Assembly (NCBI GenBank): GCA_946482045.1
Contig: CAMLPZ010000212.1
Span: 1-7,392 of the forward strand
Direction of reading: 5' to 3'
From: an uncultured Asticcacaulis sp.
Lineage (GTDB): Bacteria > Pseudomonadota > Alphaproteobacteria > Caulobacterales > Caulobacteraceae
DNA length: 7,392 nucleotides
Shown here: one piece after another, positions 1-6,372 of the stretch
How positions within the stretch are numbered: position 1 is the stretch's first letter
How the letters are laid out: each line of letters begins with the position of its first letter
Translations under genes and position numbers: made by a program
The notes under the pieces: model-generated
Databases searched by the model: none
What the model saw: only the letters and a program-made list of their open reading frames with translations
Told to the model about the DNA's origin: nothing

Positions 1-1
1 C

Positions 2-415
2 GGCGTGGTGTTCGACCTGGCCCAAGTTGCAAAGGAACTGCCCGATATTCCGGTCGCCGATGTGGCGCGCGAGGCCGTCCGCGCCGGTGCTGCCGTTGCT
101 GCCCCTGAGATTGCCAAGGCCGCGACGCCCCAGGTCGTGACACAGGCGGTGACGCCCGAGGTTGCGGTCAGGGTTGCAAAGAACATCCAGGTTGGATCGT
201 TCGGCACCCTGCTGGCCGCCCAGCAGGCGTGGGAAAATCTGCGTGATACCAACCCCGCCGCCGAAGGACTGAAGCCGTCTTATGAAAAGGTTGTGACCCA
301 GTCCGGCAAGTCGCTGGTCCGGCTCAAGGTCGGTCCGGTCAAAAGCGACGCCCAGGCGCGCGGACTGTGCGATGCGCTCGACGTCCGTGACAGCTGGTGT
401 GCCCGCGCGGGTTAA
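2..415 (+). CDS. SPOR-domain protein, C-terminal part (5' end outside the window)
   Basis: The frame is open from base 2 to the TAA ending at 415, so this is the last 137 or so residues of a longer protein. The GTG codons at 5 and 8 are probably internal. The first half is an Ala/Val/Pro-rich low-complexity linker with near-repeats (TPQVVTQAVTPEVAVRVAK). The last 75 or so residues look like a SPOR domain: the opening strand IQVGSF, an Ala/Leu-rich helix, then a strand reading LVRLKVGPVKS and a final helix. SPOR domains bind denuded glycan strands of septal peptidoglycan, and such proteins usually have an N-terminal membrane anchor or signal peptide, which is not visible here. Two cysteines lie near the C terminus (LCDAL and SWC). 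The exact protein (FtsN-like, DedD-like or other) cannot be decided from this fragment. The next gene starts 45 bases downstream on the same strand, so co-transcription is possible. Confidence 0.82.
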   Translation, partial: GVVFDLAQVAKELPDIPVADVAREAVRAGAAVAAPEIAKAATPQVVTQAVTPEVAVRVAKNIQVGSFGTLLAAQQAWENLRDTNPAAEGLKPSYEKVVTQSGKSLVRLKVGPVKSDAQARGLCDALDVRDSWCARAG

Positions 416-460
416 TCCTTTCCTGCTGCCGAATCCTTCCGGGAGCGCTATAAACGGCGC

Positions 461-2095
461 ATGACGCCTAGTCCCGCGCACCGAATCGTCCTGGATACGG
501 CCAGCCGCATGGTGCCGCGCGTTTTCGCCGTTCTAATTTTTCTGGCCGGGGCACTCCTCCTCATCGCCGATTTCGCTCCGATCAATCCGGCCGCCATGCC
601 GCTGATCCGGCGCTGGTTGCCCCTTGTCCTCATCGAGCTGTCGCATGGTCTAGCCGCCGCCATCGGTGTGCTTATGCTGTTCCTGGCGCGCGGATTGTGG
701 GAACGCATCGATTCCGCCTGGTACGCCGCGCTCGGCCTGTTCTGGCTGGGGGCCTTATTCAGCCTGACGCGCGAACTGGCGGTGGTGCCGGCAATCGCCA
801 TGGCGGCGTGCGGCCTGCTGCTGCTGCCGTGCCGCCGCGCCTTCAACCGGCGCTCCAGCCTTCTGACCATGACGATCAATCCTTTATGGATTCTCGTCAC
901 CACGGTGACTCTTGCTGTGGTCGTCTGGACCGGCTTCTACCTCTATAAGCACATATCCTACGCCCACACCCTGTGGAGTGACTTCGCCTATCACGGTAAC
1001 GCCTCGCGCTTCCTGCGCGGGCTGGTGATCGTCGCGGTGACCATCGGGGTCTTCATGCTCTACCGGCTGTTCGGTATCGCCCGCTGGCTGCCGCCGCTGC
1101 CGGATGACGAGGATGCCGGCCGCATCCGCGAGGTCATCGCGCATGCCACACACCCGCAGGCATGGCTGGCCCTGCTGCGCGACAAGCATATCCTGTGGAA
1201 TGACGACCGCACGGCCTTTCTGATGTATGGCGCCTCCGGCCGCCAGTGGGTGGTGATGGGGGAGCCGGTCGGAGAGGCAACGGCGGCCGAGGACCTGGCG
1301 TGGAAGCTGAAGGAGATGGCGTCGCTGGCCAATGCGCGCCTGAGCTTCTATCAGGTGGGCCCCGCCGTCCTGCCGCTGATGATCGATCTTGACTTGAGGC
1401 CCTACAAGATCGGCGAGGAGGCGATGATAGATGTCACCGGCTTCGACCTTTCCGGCAAGAAGGGCTACGGCTTCCGACAGACACTCAAGAAATATGAGGC
1501 GCTTGATGCGCGCTTCGAGGTCATCGCACCGGATGCGCTCGAAACACACATGCCGCGGCTGAAAATCGTGTCTGATGCCTGGCTGGACAGCAAGAATGCG
1601 AAGGAGAAGCGCTATTCGCTCGGCAGCTTCGACCCTGACTATATGCGCCTGACGCCGGTGGCGGTGGTATGGATCGGCGATGAGATCATGGCCTTTGCCA
1701 ATCTGTGGCCGTTGCAGTCGCGCACCGTCCTGACGCTCGATCTCATGCGCTATCATCCGCAGTCGCCGCCCAGCATCATGGAATACCTGTTCCTGCGCCT
1801 GATCGCATATGCGCGCGACACCGGCTATGCCAGCTTCAGCATGGGGCTGGCACCGCTGGCGGGGCTTGAGGCGCGCCCCCTGTCGAGTGCCTGGCCCAAA
1901 ATCGCCTCGGTCATCTATCAACTGGGCGGGGACATCTATAACTTCCAGGGATTGCGCGCCTACAAGGACAAGTTCAAACCGCGCTGGGAGCCGCGTTACA
2001 TGGCCGTGCCAGGTCAGGAGCAGGCCTTGGGCGCCGCGCTGATGGCGGTCGTGGCGCTGGGCAACAAGCCCGCGACCAGAAGCGAGGAAGCCTAG
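461..2095 (+). CDS. mprF: Short MprF-like phosphatidylglycerol lysyltransferase (DUF2156 domain)
   Basis: A 544-residue inner-membrane protein. About six hydrophobic segments lie near residues 20-39, 53-77, 87-103, 106-123, 140-162 and 184-205. From about residue 215 to 520 comes a soluble DUF2156/LPG-synthase domain. Family motifs visible: FLRGL (184-188), KEKRYSLGSFD (381-391), FANLWPL (412-418), DLMRYHP (427-433), SMGLAPLAGLE (460-470) and YNFQGLRAYKDKF (493-505). This domain transfers an amino acid, classically lysine from Lys-tRNA, to phosphatidylglycerol, which lowers surface charge and gives resistance to cationic peptides and acid. Full MprF proteins are about 840-880 residues with some 14 membrane helices; this one lacks most of the N-terminal flippase half. 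The start has a GGGAG at 441-445, a long 15 bases away, so a start at the ATG at 509 is possible but would cut into the first membrane segment. The amino acid donor cannot be read from the sequence. The stop overlaps the sfsA stop. Confidence 0.88.
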   Translation: MTPSPAHRIVLDTASRMVPRVFAVLIFLAGALLLIADFAPINPAAMPLIRRWLPLVLIELSHGLAAAIGVLMLFLARGLWERIDSAWYAALGLFWLGALFSLTRELAVVPAIAMAACGLLLLPCRRAFNRRSSLLTMTINPLWILVTTVTLAVVVWTGFYLYKHISYAHTLWSDFAYHGNASRFLRGLVIVAVTIGVFMLYRLFGIARWLPPLPDDEDAGRIREVIAHATHPQAWLALLRDKHILWNDDRTAFLMYGASGRQWVVMGEPVGEATAAEDLAWKLKEMASLANARLSFYQVGPAVLPLMIDLDLRPYKIGEEAMIDVTGFDLSGKKGYGFRQTLKKYEALDARFEVIAPDALETHMPRLKIVSDAWLDSKNAKEKRYSLGSFDPDYMRLTPVAVVWIGDEIMAFANLWPLQSRTVLTLDLMRYHPQSPPSIMEYLFLRLIAYARDTGYASFSMGLAPLAGLEARPLSSAWPKIASVIYQLGGDIYNFQGLRAYKDKFKPRWEPRYMAVPGQEQALGAALMAVVALGNKPATRSEEA

Positions 2096-2826
2096 GTGAT
2101 CGTCAGGCTGCGGCGGAAATAGAGCCCATCGGGTGAAAGCTCGAAGCTGAGCGCCAGGAACTCGACACCGGCGTCGCGCGCGGCGTCGTAGGCGCGGCCA
2201 AAGCCCGGATCGCAGTCACGGGCGATGTCGAAGCGTTCGACATCGTGGCGCTGGACGCAGAAGATGACGACGGCGCGAAAACCTGCGTGGACCATCCCGA
2301 TCAGCTCATGGAGATGCTTGGCGCCGCGTTCCGTCACGCAATCGGGAAACTCGGCCAGGCCCGGTGTTCGCGACAGGTGGACATTCTTGATTTCGATATA
2401 GGCGTCCGGCCGCGTAGCGTGACCGGTGGCCAGCAGGTCGATGCGTGAATTGACGCCGTACTTCACCTCGGGCCGCAGGGCGGCATAGCCCGACAGCTCC
2501 GGAATGAGGCCGGCCAGAATGGCGGCGGGTATGACGCGGTTCGGCCACTGGGTATTGACGCCGACCCAAGTGCCGCGCTCTTGGAGGGCTTCAATTCGGT
2601 ACTGCAATTTGCGTTTCGGATCGCCGACATGGGTGAGCAGTGCCAGGTTACCGGGCTCAAGCAGTCCCAGCATCTTGCCCGGGTTGGGGCAGTGTGCTGT
2701 ACTGGTCTCACCCGAAATCATTTCATCCAATTCGACATCGGCGAAGAATCGCTTGTATCGCATACGCAGCCGCCCTGTTTTCAGGTTGGCGAAGCGGATC
2801 AGCGGTTCTTCCGGAGCTATATCCAT
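2092..2826 (-). CDS. sfsA: SfsA family protein (sugar fermentation stimulation protein homologue)
   Basis: A 244-residue protein of the usual SfsA length (about 230-245). Family hallmarks: RMRYKRFFADVEL (21-33), the AHCPNPGKM loop (44-52), NSRIDLL (126-132), AYIEIKNVHL (142-151), FPDCVTERGAKHLHEL (160-175) and the C-terminal VEFLALSFEL (221-230). D130 with E145-x-K147 fits the nuclease-like PD-(D/E)XK core of this family. In E. coli SfsA was linked to maltose metabolism and DNA binding, but its biochemical role remains poorly defined. The frame stays open up to 2991, inside cinA, but similarity begins just after the ATG at 2826, so that start is chosen; a weak GGGA lies nine bases upstream (2839-2836). 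Its first bases overlap the divergent cinA-like start and its stop overlaps the mprF stop. Its promoter must therefore lie within the cinA-like coding sequence. Confidence 0.93.
   Translation of the reverse strand: MDIAPEEPLIRFANLKTGRLRMRYKRFFADVELDEMISGETSTAHCPNPGKMLGLLEPGNLALLTHVGDPKRKLQYRIEALQERGTWVGVNTQWPNRVIPAAILAGLIPELSGYAALRPEVKYGVNSRIDLLATGHATRPDAYIEIKNVHLSRTPGLAEFPDCVTERGAKHLHELIGMVHAGFRAVVIFCVQRHDVERFDIARDCDPGFGRAYDAARDAGVEFLALSFELSPDGLYFRRSLTIT
2813..2816 (+). promoter_or_regulatory. Ribosome binding site of the cinA-like gene
   Basis: GGAG lies eight bases before the ATG at 2825. It fixes this start although the frame is open for more than 300 bases upstream. The site sits inside the first codons of sfsA on the other strand. 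Confidence 0.65.
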
Positions 2827-3619
2827 GACGACAAATCCCAATCCGACCGCCGCCATCATGATTATCGGCGACGAAATCCTGTCGGGTCGTACCGTGGATT
2901 CGAACGTCAACACAATCGCCCGTTTTTTGGGCGCGCTGGGCGTCGACCTCAATGAAGTGCGCATGGTGCGCGACGATGAAACCCAGATCATCGAGGCGGT
3001 GCGCAGCTTAAGCCAGACCTACGACTATGTACTGACGACCGGCGGCATAGGCCCTACGCACGATGACATCACCGCCGATTGCATCGCCAAGGCGTTCGGC
3101 GTCGACATCAGCGAACACCCGGCAGCGCTCAGGATGCTGCAGGAGCGCGCCGAAAAGGCCGGCTGGACGCTGAACGACAACAGCCGTCGCATGGCGCGCA
3201 TCCCACATGGCGCCGAGCTGATCGCAAATCCGGTATCGGCCGCGCCGGGCTTCCAGATCGGCAACGTCTTCGTCATGGCGGGCGTCCCAAAGATCATGGA
3301 AGGCATGCTGGCCGACGTTGCGCCGCGCCTTAAGACCGGGCGCAGGGTGCTGTCGCGGACGCTGCGCCTCAACTTCATCGGGGAAAGCTGGGCGGCGGAC
3401 GCCCTCCGCGACATCGACCGGCGCTATGCCGACCTGTCGCTGGGCAGCTATCCCTTCGGCCTGCTGCCCGGAGAGTTCGGCACGCAGCTGGTGGTGCGCG
3501 GCCAGAACCCGGAAACGCTTGATGCTGCCGTTTCCGAGTTGAAGGCGGCGCTAGAGCCTGTTGTCGAAGAGGGGCGCAAGCGCAATTCGCAGGCCAGTCT
3601 CGAAGAAATCGCCGGATAG
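2825..3619 (+). CDS. CinA N-terminal-type protein (COG1058, molybdopterin-binding fold)
   Basis: A 264-residue cytoplasmic protein matching the N-terminal domain of CinA (competence/damage-inducible protein A). Visible signatures are GDEILSG (15-21), the TTGGIGPTHDDIT segment (71-83), HPAALRML (98-105), NPVSAAPGFQIGNVFVMAGVP (135-155, with PGFQ and AGVP) and IMEGML (157-162). This fold is shared with MoaB/MogA-type molybdopterin-binding proteins, and COG1058 domains have been reported to hydrolyse ADP-ribose. The C-terminal nicotinamide-nucleotide amidase (PncC) domain of full-length CinA, which is about 410 residues, is absent; the protein ends after the short C-terminal alpha/beta part. The start at 2825 is supported by GGAG at 2813-2816, eight bases upstream, and by the start of similarity; longer upstream frames are just the complement of sfsA. 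The M28 peptidase gene follows after 21 bases, so an operon is likely. The cellular role is uncertain. Confidence 0.88.
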   Translation: MTTNPNPTAAIMIIGDEILSGRTVDSNVNTIARFLGALGVDLNEVRMVRDDETQIIEAVRSLSQTYDYVLTTGGIGPTHDDITADCIAKAFGVDISEHPAALRMLQERAEKAGWTLNDNSRRMARIPHGAELIANPVSAAPGFQIGNVFVMAGVPKIMEGMLADVAPRLKTGRRVLSRTLRLNFIGESWAADALRDIDRRYADLSLGSYPFGLLPGEFGTQLVVRGQNPETLDAAVSELKAALEPVVEEGRKRNSQASLEEIAG

Positions 3620-3640
3620 ACGTGTGAGAGGACGAATATC

Positions 3641-5104
3641 ATGAAAACCGTAACCGCTGGCCTGCTGGCTGCATTAGCCCTGAGTGCCGGTGCTGCCGCC
3701 GCCGCGCCGAAACCGAAAGCCAAGCCTGCGGCCGCCGCCGTGCCCGCCCTGGCCTCGGAACCGGTCGAGATTCAGGCTGCGGCTTTGCGCGACGCAGCGC
3801 TGAAATCCGACGTCGCCTATGACTTCGTTGCCCAGATGACGACGCGCTTCGGCGCCCGCCCGGCCGGCGGCGAGGCCGAACGCAAGGCGTCGGAATGGTC
3901 GGTCGAAGAGCTAAAGAAGATGGGCTTCCAGAACGTCCACCTTCAGACCTTCCCGCTCTATGGCTGGGAACGCGGCGCGGAAAGCATCGAAATTACCGCG
4001 CCGTTCCCGCAGAAGCTGGTCGGCACGGCGCTCGGCGGTTCGACGGCCGGCGTCGCCGATGCCGAAGCCGTCATGTTCGAAACCTACCAGGAATTCCTCG
4101 ACAGCAAGACGGACCTGACCGGAAAGATCGTCGTGATCCTGCAGCCGATGGCGCGCGCCAGTAATGGTTCAGGCTACGGCCGAATGTCGGGCACGGTCCG
4201 ATCCGCCGGACCGGGCGTGGCGCAGAAGCGTGGCGCCGCGGGCTTCGTCATGCGCTCGCTGGGGACCGAGACCGACCGCTTCGCCCATGCCGGAGCCACC
4301 ACCTGGACCGACGGCGAGGGTATCCCGTCCATGGCCATCAGTCCGCCCGACGCCGAGGCGCTTGGCCGTATCCTCAAGCTGCAGAAAAAGGGTGAGGCGG
4401 GGCCGCTGCGCCTGCGCATGGCCAGTGGCGCGAAGTTCCTGGGGCTGGGCCAATCGCAGAACGTCGTCGCTGACGTCGTCGGCAGCGAAAAGCCTGAAGA
4501 AGTGATCGTCATGGGCGGGCACATCGACAGCTGGGACTTAGGCACTGGCGCCATCGACGATGCGTCGGGCCTGGGCATCACCATGGCCGCGGCCAAGACC
4601 ATCATAGATTCGGGCCTGAAGCCGAAGCGCACCATCCGCGTCGTCTTCTGGGGTTCGGAAGAGGTCTCGCAGCCGGAAGGCTTCGGTGACGCCGGCGGCG
4701 GCAAGTTCCGCGATGTTTATCGTGACAAGCTTTCGAACTTCGTCGCCGCGGGCGAATCGGATTTCGGCGCCGGCAAGGTTTACGCGATCAGCCTGATGCC
4801 GACCGAGGACAAGGCCTTCCTGACCAAGCTCGGCAATGTGCTTTATCCGCTGGCTGTCTATATCGACGCGAAAGCCGTGCCGACCGGTGGCGTCGACAGC
4901 GGGCCGCTGCACGAATCGGGTGTTCCGGCGTTCGATCTCGAACAGGACGGCTACGACTATTTCGACGTCCACCATACGGCCAATGACGTCATCGAGCGGA
5001 TCGATCCGGCGCAGATGAAGCAGAACGTCGCGGCCTGGACGGCGACTGTGTGGATGCTGGCCAACACCAACGTCACCTTCACGCGCCCCGAAATCAAGAA
5101 GTAA
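3641..5104 (+). CDS. Exported M28 family metallopeptidase (carboxypeptidase Q / PGCP-like)
   Basis: A 487-residue secreted zinc peptidase. Residues 1-22 form a signal peptide (MKT, then a Leu/Ala core, with a likely cut after an Ala run near residue 22), followed by a Lys/Ala/Pro-rich linker to about 36. A PA-like insert spans roughly 130-250. The M28 catalytic signatures are GGHIDSWD (292-299; H294 metal ligand), AIDDASG (304-310; bridging aspartate D306), WGSEE (337-341; catalytic Glu and ligand Glu), ESD (372-374; ligand Asp) and FDVHHTAND (441-449; ligand His). The SDSWD-type and ESD motifs resemble the carboxypeptidase Q/PGCP branch more than AmpS-type aminopeptidases. It probably trims peptides or dipeptides in the periplasm or outside the cell; the substrate is not readable from sequence. 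GAGAGGA at 3626-3632 lies eight bases before the ATG. It is 21 bases downstream of the cinA-like gene, so probably in one operon. All five metal-site positions are intact. Confidence 0.9.
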   Translation: MKTVTAGLLAALALSAGAAAAAPKPKAKPAAAAVPALASEPVEIQAAALRDAALKSDVAYDFVAQMTTRFGARPAGGEAERKASEWSVEELKKMGFQNVHLQTFPLYGWERGAESIEITAPFPQKLVGTALGGSTAGVADAEAVMFETYQEFLDSKTDLTGKIVVILQPMARASNGSGYGRMSGTVRSAGPGVAQKRGAAGFVMRSLGTETDRFAHAGATTWTDGEGIPSMAISPPDAEALGRILKLQKKGEAGPLRLRMASGAKFLGLGQSQNVVADVVGSEKPEEVIVMGGHIDSWDLGTGAIDDASGLGITMAAAKTIIDSGLKPKRTIRVVFWGSEEVSQPEGFGDAGGGKFRDVYRDKLSNFVAAGESDFGAGKVYAISLMPTEDKAFLTKLGNVLYPLAVYIDAKAVPTGGVDSGPLHESGVPAFDLEQDGYDYFDVHHTANDVIERIDPAQMKQNVAAWTATVWMLANTNVTFTRPEIKK

Positions 5105-5130
5105 GGGCCTTTACCTGACCGGCCAATTGG

Positions 5131-5153
5131 GGCAGAAGGCTTGTCCTTCTGCC
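5131..5153 (+). terminator. 9-bp hairpin between the peptidase gene and tRNA-Leu (terminator-like, no U-tract)
   Basis: GGCAGAAGG (5131-5139) and CCTTCTGCC (5145-5153) form a perfect nine-base stem with a five-base loop, 27 bases after the peptidase stop. No T run follows on either strand (next is ATTGAATACGG), so it is not a textbook intrinsic terminator. It may act as a 3'-end stabiliser or processing signal, or as a weak terminator. It ends 16 bases before the tRNA. Confidence 0.45.
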
Positions 5154-5169
5154 ATTGAATACGGTTTAT

Positions 5170-5255
5170 GCGGGCGTGGCGAAATGGTAGACGCTACGGA
5201 CTTAAAATCCGTCGGGAGCAATCCCATGCCGGTTCGAGTCCGGCCGCCCGCACCA
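5170..5255 (+). tRNA. tRNA-Leu (anticodon UAA), CCA encoded
   Basis: A complete class II tRNA of 86 bases. The acceptor stem is GCGGGCG (5170-5176) with CGCCCGC (5245-5251), then discriminator A5252 and an encoded CCA (5253-5255). The D arm starts GCG at 5179 with a GGT in the loop. The anticodon stem is ACGGA (5196-5200) with TCCGT (5208-5212), and the loop CTTAAAA gives anticodon TAA (5203-5205), reading UUA and probably UUG. A long variable arm with a GGGA/TCCC stem lies at about 5214-5225. The T arm is GCCGG, loop TTCGAGT, CCGGC (5228-5244). The class II variable arm, the A discriminator and the anticodon all agree on leucine. No clear sigma-70 promoter is seen in the 65 bases between the peptidase stop and the tRNA, so it may be read from further upstream. 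Confidence 0.97.
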
Positions 5256-5284
5256 TTCTTTCGCTATTAGGTTTCAGGTATGTG

Positions 5285-5313
5285 AAAAGGCGGCAGGTCA
5301 CCCCACCGCCTTT
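5285..5313 (-). terminator. Intrinsic terminator of phoH, possibly shared with the tRNA
   Basis: AAAGGCGG (5286-5293) and CCGCCTTT (5306-5313) form an eight-base stem with a 12-base loop. Read on the minus strand the stem ends in TTTT (5288-5285), 21 bases after the phoH stop. On the plus strand it ends in only TTT, 30 bases past the tRNA, so it could weakly serve the tRNA as a bidirectional terminator. Confidence 0.7.
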
Positions 5314-5334
5314 GCTGTTCGTGCTGCCCGGAGA

Positions 5335-6117
5335 TTACAGCACGCCCAGCATGGTCGCGACCAGCGGATGGCGGACGATATCCTTGTCCTTGAGGCGGAC
5401 GACGGCGATTGTATCGACGGCTTCGAAGCGGTCGGCGACGTCGGCCAGGCCCGACAGACCGCCCAGAAGGTCGGATTGCGCCGGGTCACCCGTCACAACC
5501 ATGGTCGAGTTCCAGCCCAGGCGCGTCAGCAGCATTTTCAGCTGTGTGTAGGTGCAGTTCTGCGCCTCATCGATGACGACAAAGGCGTTGTTGAGCGTGC
5601 GGCCGCGCATATAGCCGACCGGTGCGATCTCGATCAGGCCTTCCTGGATCAGCGCCTTGACGCGCTTCATGCTGAGACGGTCGGTGAGGGCATCGTAGAG
5701 AGGACGCAGGTATGGCGCCAGCTTGTCTTCCATGTCGCCGGGCAAAAAGCCGATCGATTCGCCGGCTTCGACGGCCGGACGCGACAGGACGATACGGCCG
5801 ACCTTGCCGCTTTCCAGCGCCTCGACGGCCTTGGCGATAGCCAGATAGGTCTTGCCCGTACCCGCAGGGCCCAGCGCCAGGATCAGGTTCTTTTCGTCGA
5901 TGGCGCTGAGCAGCGCCGCCTGGCCTTCGGATTTGGGTTTTATCGTTTTGAGATAGCCCTGGTCCCGTTCGTCATTGGTATTGCCCATGGGCGACCACGC
6001 GCCGCCTCCGCCACCTCCGACATGCACGTTCAGACGGCGCACTTTCGAATCGGTCGTAAACGCCGACTCGTCCAGATGGCCTTCACGCAGGAAACGCTTG
6101 GCGGATCGCTTGGTCAT
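5335..6117 (-). CDS. phoH: PhoH family P-loop ATPase
   Basis: A 260-residue cytoplasmic PhoH-like protein (260 from the chosen start, 262 from the upstream ATG). From the chosen start: Walker A GPAGTGKT (83-90), a conserved LSRPAVEAGESIGFLPGDM segment (111-129), YMRGRTLNNAFVVIDEAQN with the Walker B at about 178-187, and a sensor-like VVTGDPAQSDL (207-217). These define the PhoH ATPase core, related to superfamily 1 helicases and probably acting on RNA; the E. coli gene belongs to the phosphate-starvation regulon. The N-terminal 60 residues are variable and contain a six-glycine run; there is no N-terminal KH-like domain as in longer PhoH proteins and no PIN domain as in PhoH2. Two ATGs compete: AAGGAG (6130-6125) is seven bases before the ATG at 6117 but only one base before the ATG at 6123, so 6117 is preferred. 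The usual ybeY and miaB neighbours are absent, so this may be a second, paralogous PhoH. Confidence 0.92.
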   Translation of the reverse strand: MTKRSAKRFLREGHLDESAFTTDSKVRRLNVHVGGGGGGAWSPMGNTNDERDQGYLKTIKPKSEGQAALLSAIDEKNLILALGPAGTGKTYLAIAKAVEALESGKVGRIVLSRPAVEAGESIGFLPGDMEDKLAPYLRPLYDALTDRLSMKRVKALIQEGLIEIAPVGYMRGRTLNNAFVVIDEAQNCTYTQLKMLLTRLGWNSTMVVTGDPAQSDLLGGLSGLADVADRFEAVDTIAVVRLKDKDIVRHPLVATMLGVL

Positions 6118-6124
6118 GAACATG

Positions 6125-6130
6125 CTCCTT
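6125..6130 (-). promoter_or_regulatory. Ribosome binding site of phoH
   Basis: AAGGAG on the minus strand has seven bases of spacing to the ATG at 6117 and one base to the ATG at 6123. It decides for the downstream start. A six-base hairpin (TGCGGC/GCCGCA, 6161-6143) sits just upstream in the leader. Confidence 0.75.
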
Positions 6131-6170
6131 CAAAGCGCCTTGTGCGGCTGTGCCGGCCGCAGAAGGCATG

Positions 6171-6200
6171 AAAAAAGGCGAGGCCATAAGTGGCGTCGCC
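6171..6200 (-). terminator. Intrinsic-terminator-like hairpin in the phoH leader (proximal)
   Basis: On the minus strand GGCGA (6200-6196), a C-C mismatch, GCC, loop ACTTAT, GGC, the partner C of the mismatch, and TCGCC (6181-6177) form a hairpin followed by six T (6176-6171). The T-tract ends 53 bases before the phoH start codon. A T6 run after a GC-rich stem is unusual for this base composition, and its direction would stop transcripts heading into phoH. Confidence 0.6.
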
Positions 6201-6222
6201 GTGACATACGTGATTGGGGAGG

Positions 6223-6256
6223 AAAAAAGGCTTGACCGGCAGGGGCCGCCGGAGCC
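6223..6256 (-). terminator. Intrinsic-terminator-like hairpin upstream of phoH (distal)
   Basis: On the minus strand GGCT-CCGGC (6256-6248), loop GGCCCCT, GCCGG (6240-6236), a three-base bulge TCA and AGCC (6232-6229) form a stem followed by six T (6228-6223). It is the second terminator-like element in the same direction, 22 bases before the proximal hairpin. Its 5' arm overlaps an alternative hairpin at 6246-6274, so the two structures exclude each other. Confidence 0.5.
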
Positions 6257-6274
6257 GAAGATCGGCGGCGGCGG
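6246..6274 (-). promoter_or_regulatory. Alternative hairpin overlapping the distal terminator (possible antiterminator)
   Basis: CCGCCG (6246-6251) pairs with CGGCGG (6269-6274), and inside it GCCGA (6254-6258) pairs with TCGGC (6262-6266) around a three-base loop, with a two-by-two internal loop. It uses bases 6246-6256, the 5' arm of the distal terminator on the minus strand, so forming it would prevent that terminator. The pairing is seen in the sequence; the regulatory role is inferred. Confidence 0.35.
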
Positions 6275-6372
6275 AAGTGCAATGCCCAACATGGAACGCG
6301 GTATTGCCACTTAGACCTCTTGAGGTACAAAGCCTGAAAGCAACGGTATAGGATTGCTCCTCCACCGCACCC

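Noticed and set aside
402..411. CCCGCGCGGG palindrome at the end of the SPOR gene as a terminator
   Set aside because: The stem would be only three or four bases with a tiny loop, it is coding sequence, and no T run follows directly.
884..1921. 345-codon open frame on the minus strand across mprF
   Set aside because: It lies wholly opposite a gene with clear family motifs. The translation is rich in Arg, His and Gln without recognisable domains, as expected for the complement of a GC-rich gene.
5170..5255. tRNA-Leu as an integration site for a genomic island
   Set aside because: No integrase gene lies beside it, and I saw no repeat of the tRNA 3' end elsewhere in the window.
5168..5551. 127-codon open frame starting at the tRNA
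   Set aside because: It begins inside the tRNA-Leu gene, crosses the terminator hairpin and enters the complement of phoH, so it is not a gene.
5368..6171. 267-codon open frame on the plus strand opposite phoH
   Set aside because: PhoH on the minus strand has Walker A and B motifs and a good ribosome binding site. The plus frame has no family signature and is a complement artefact.
6083..6365. Three minus-strand frames of 66-83 codons upstream of phoH, possible leader peptides
   Set aside because: Their translations are compositionally odd, cover the terminator hairpins and overlap the phoH start out of frame. One has a passable AGAGG before a GTG at 6310, but nothing else supports it.
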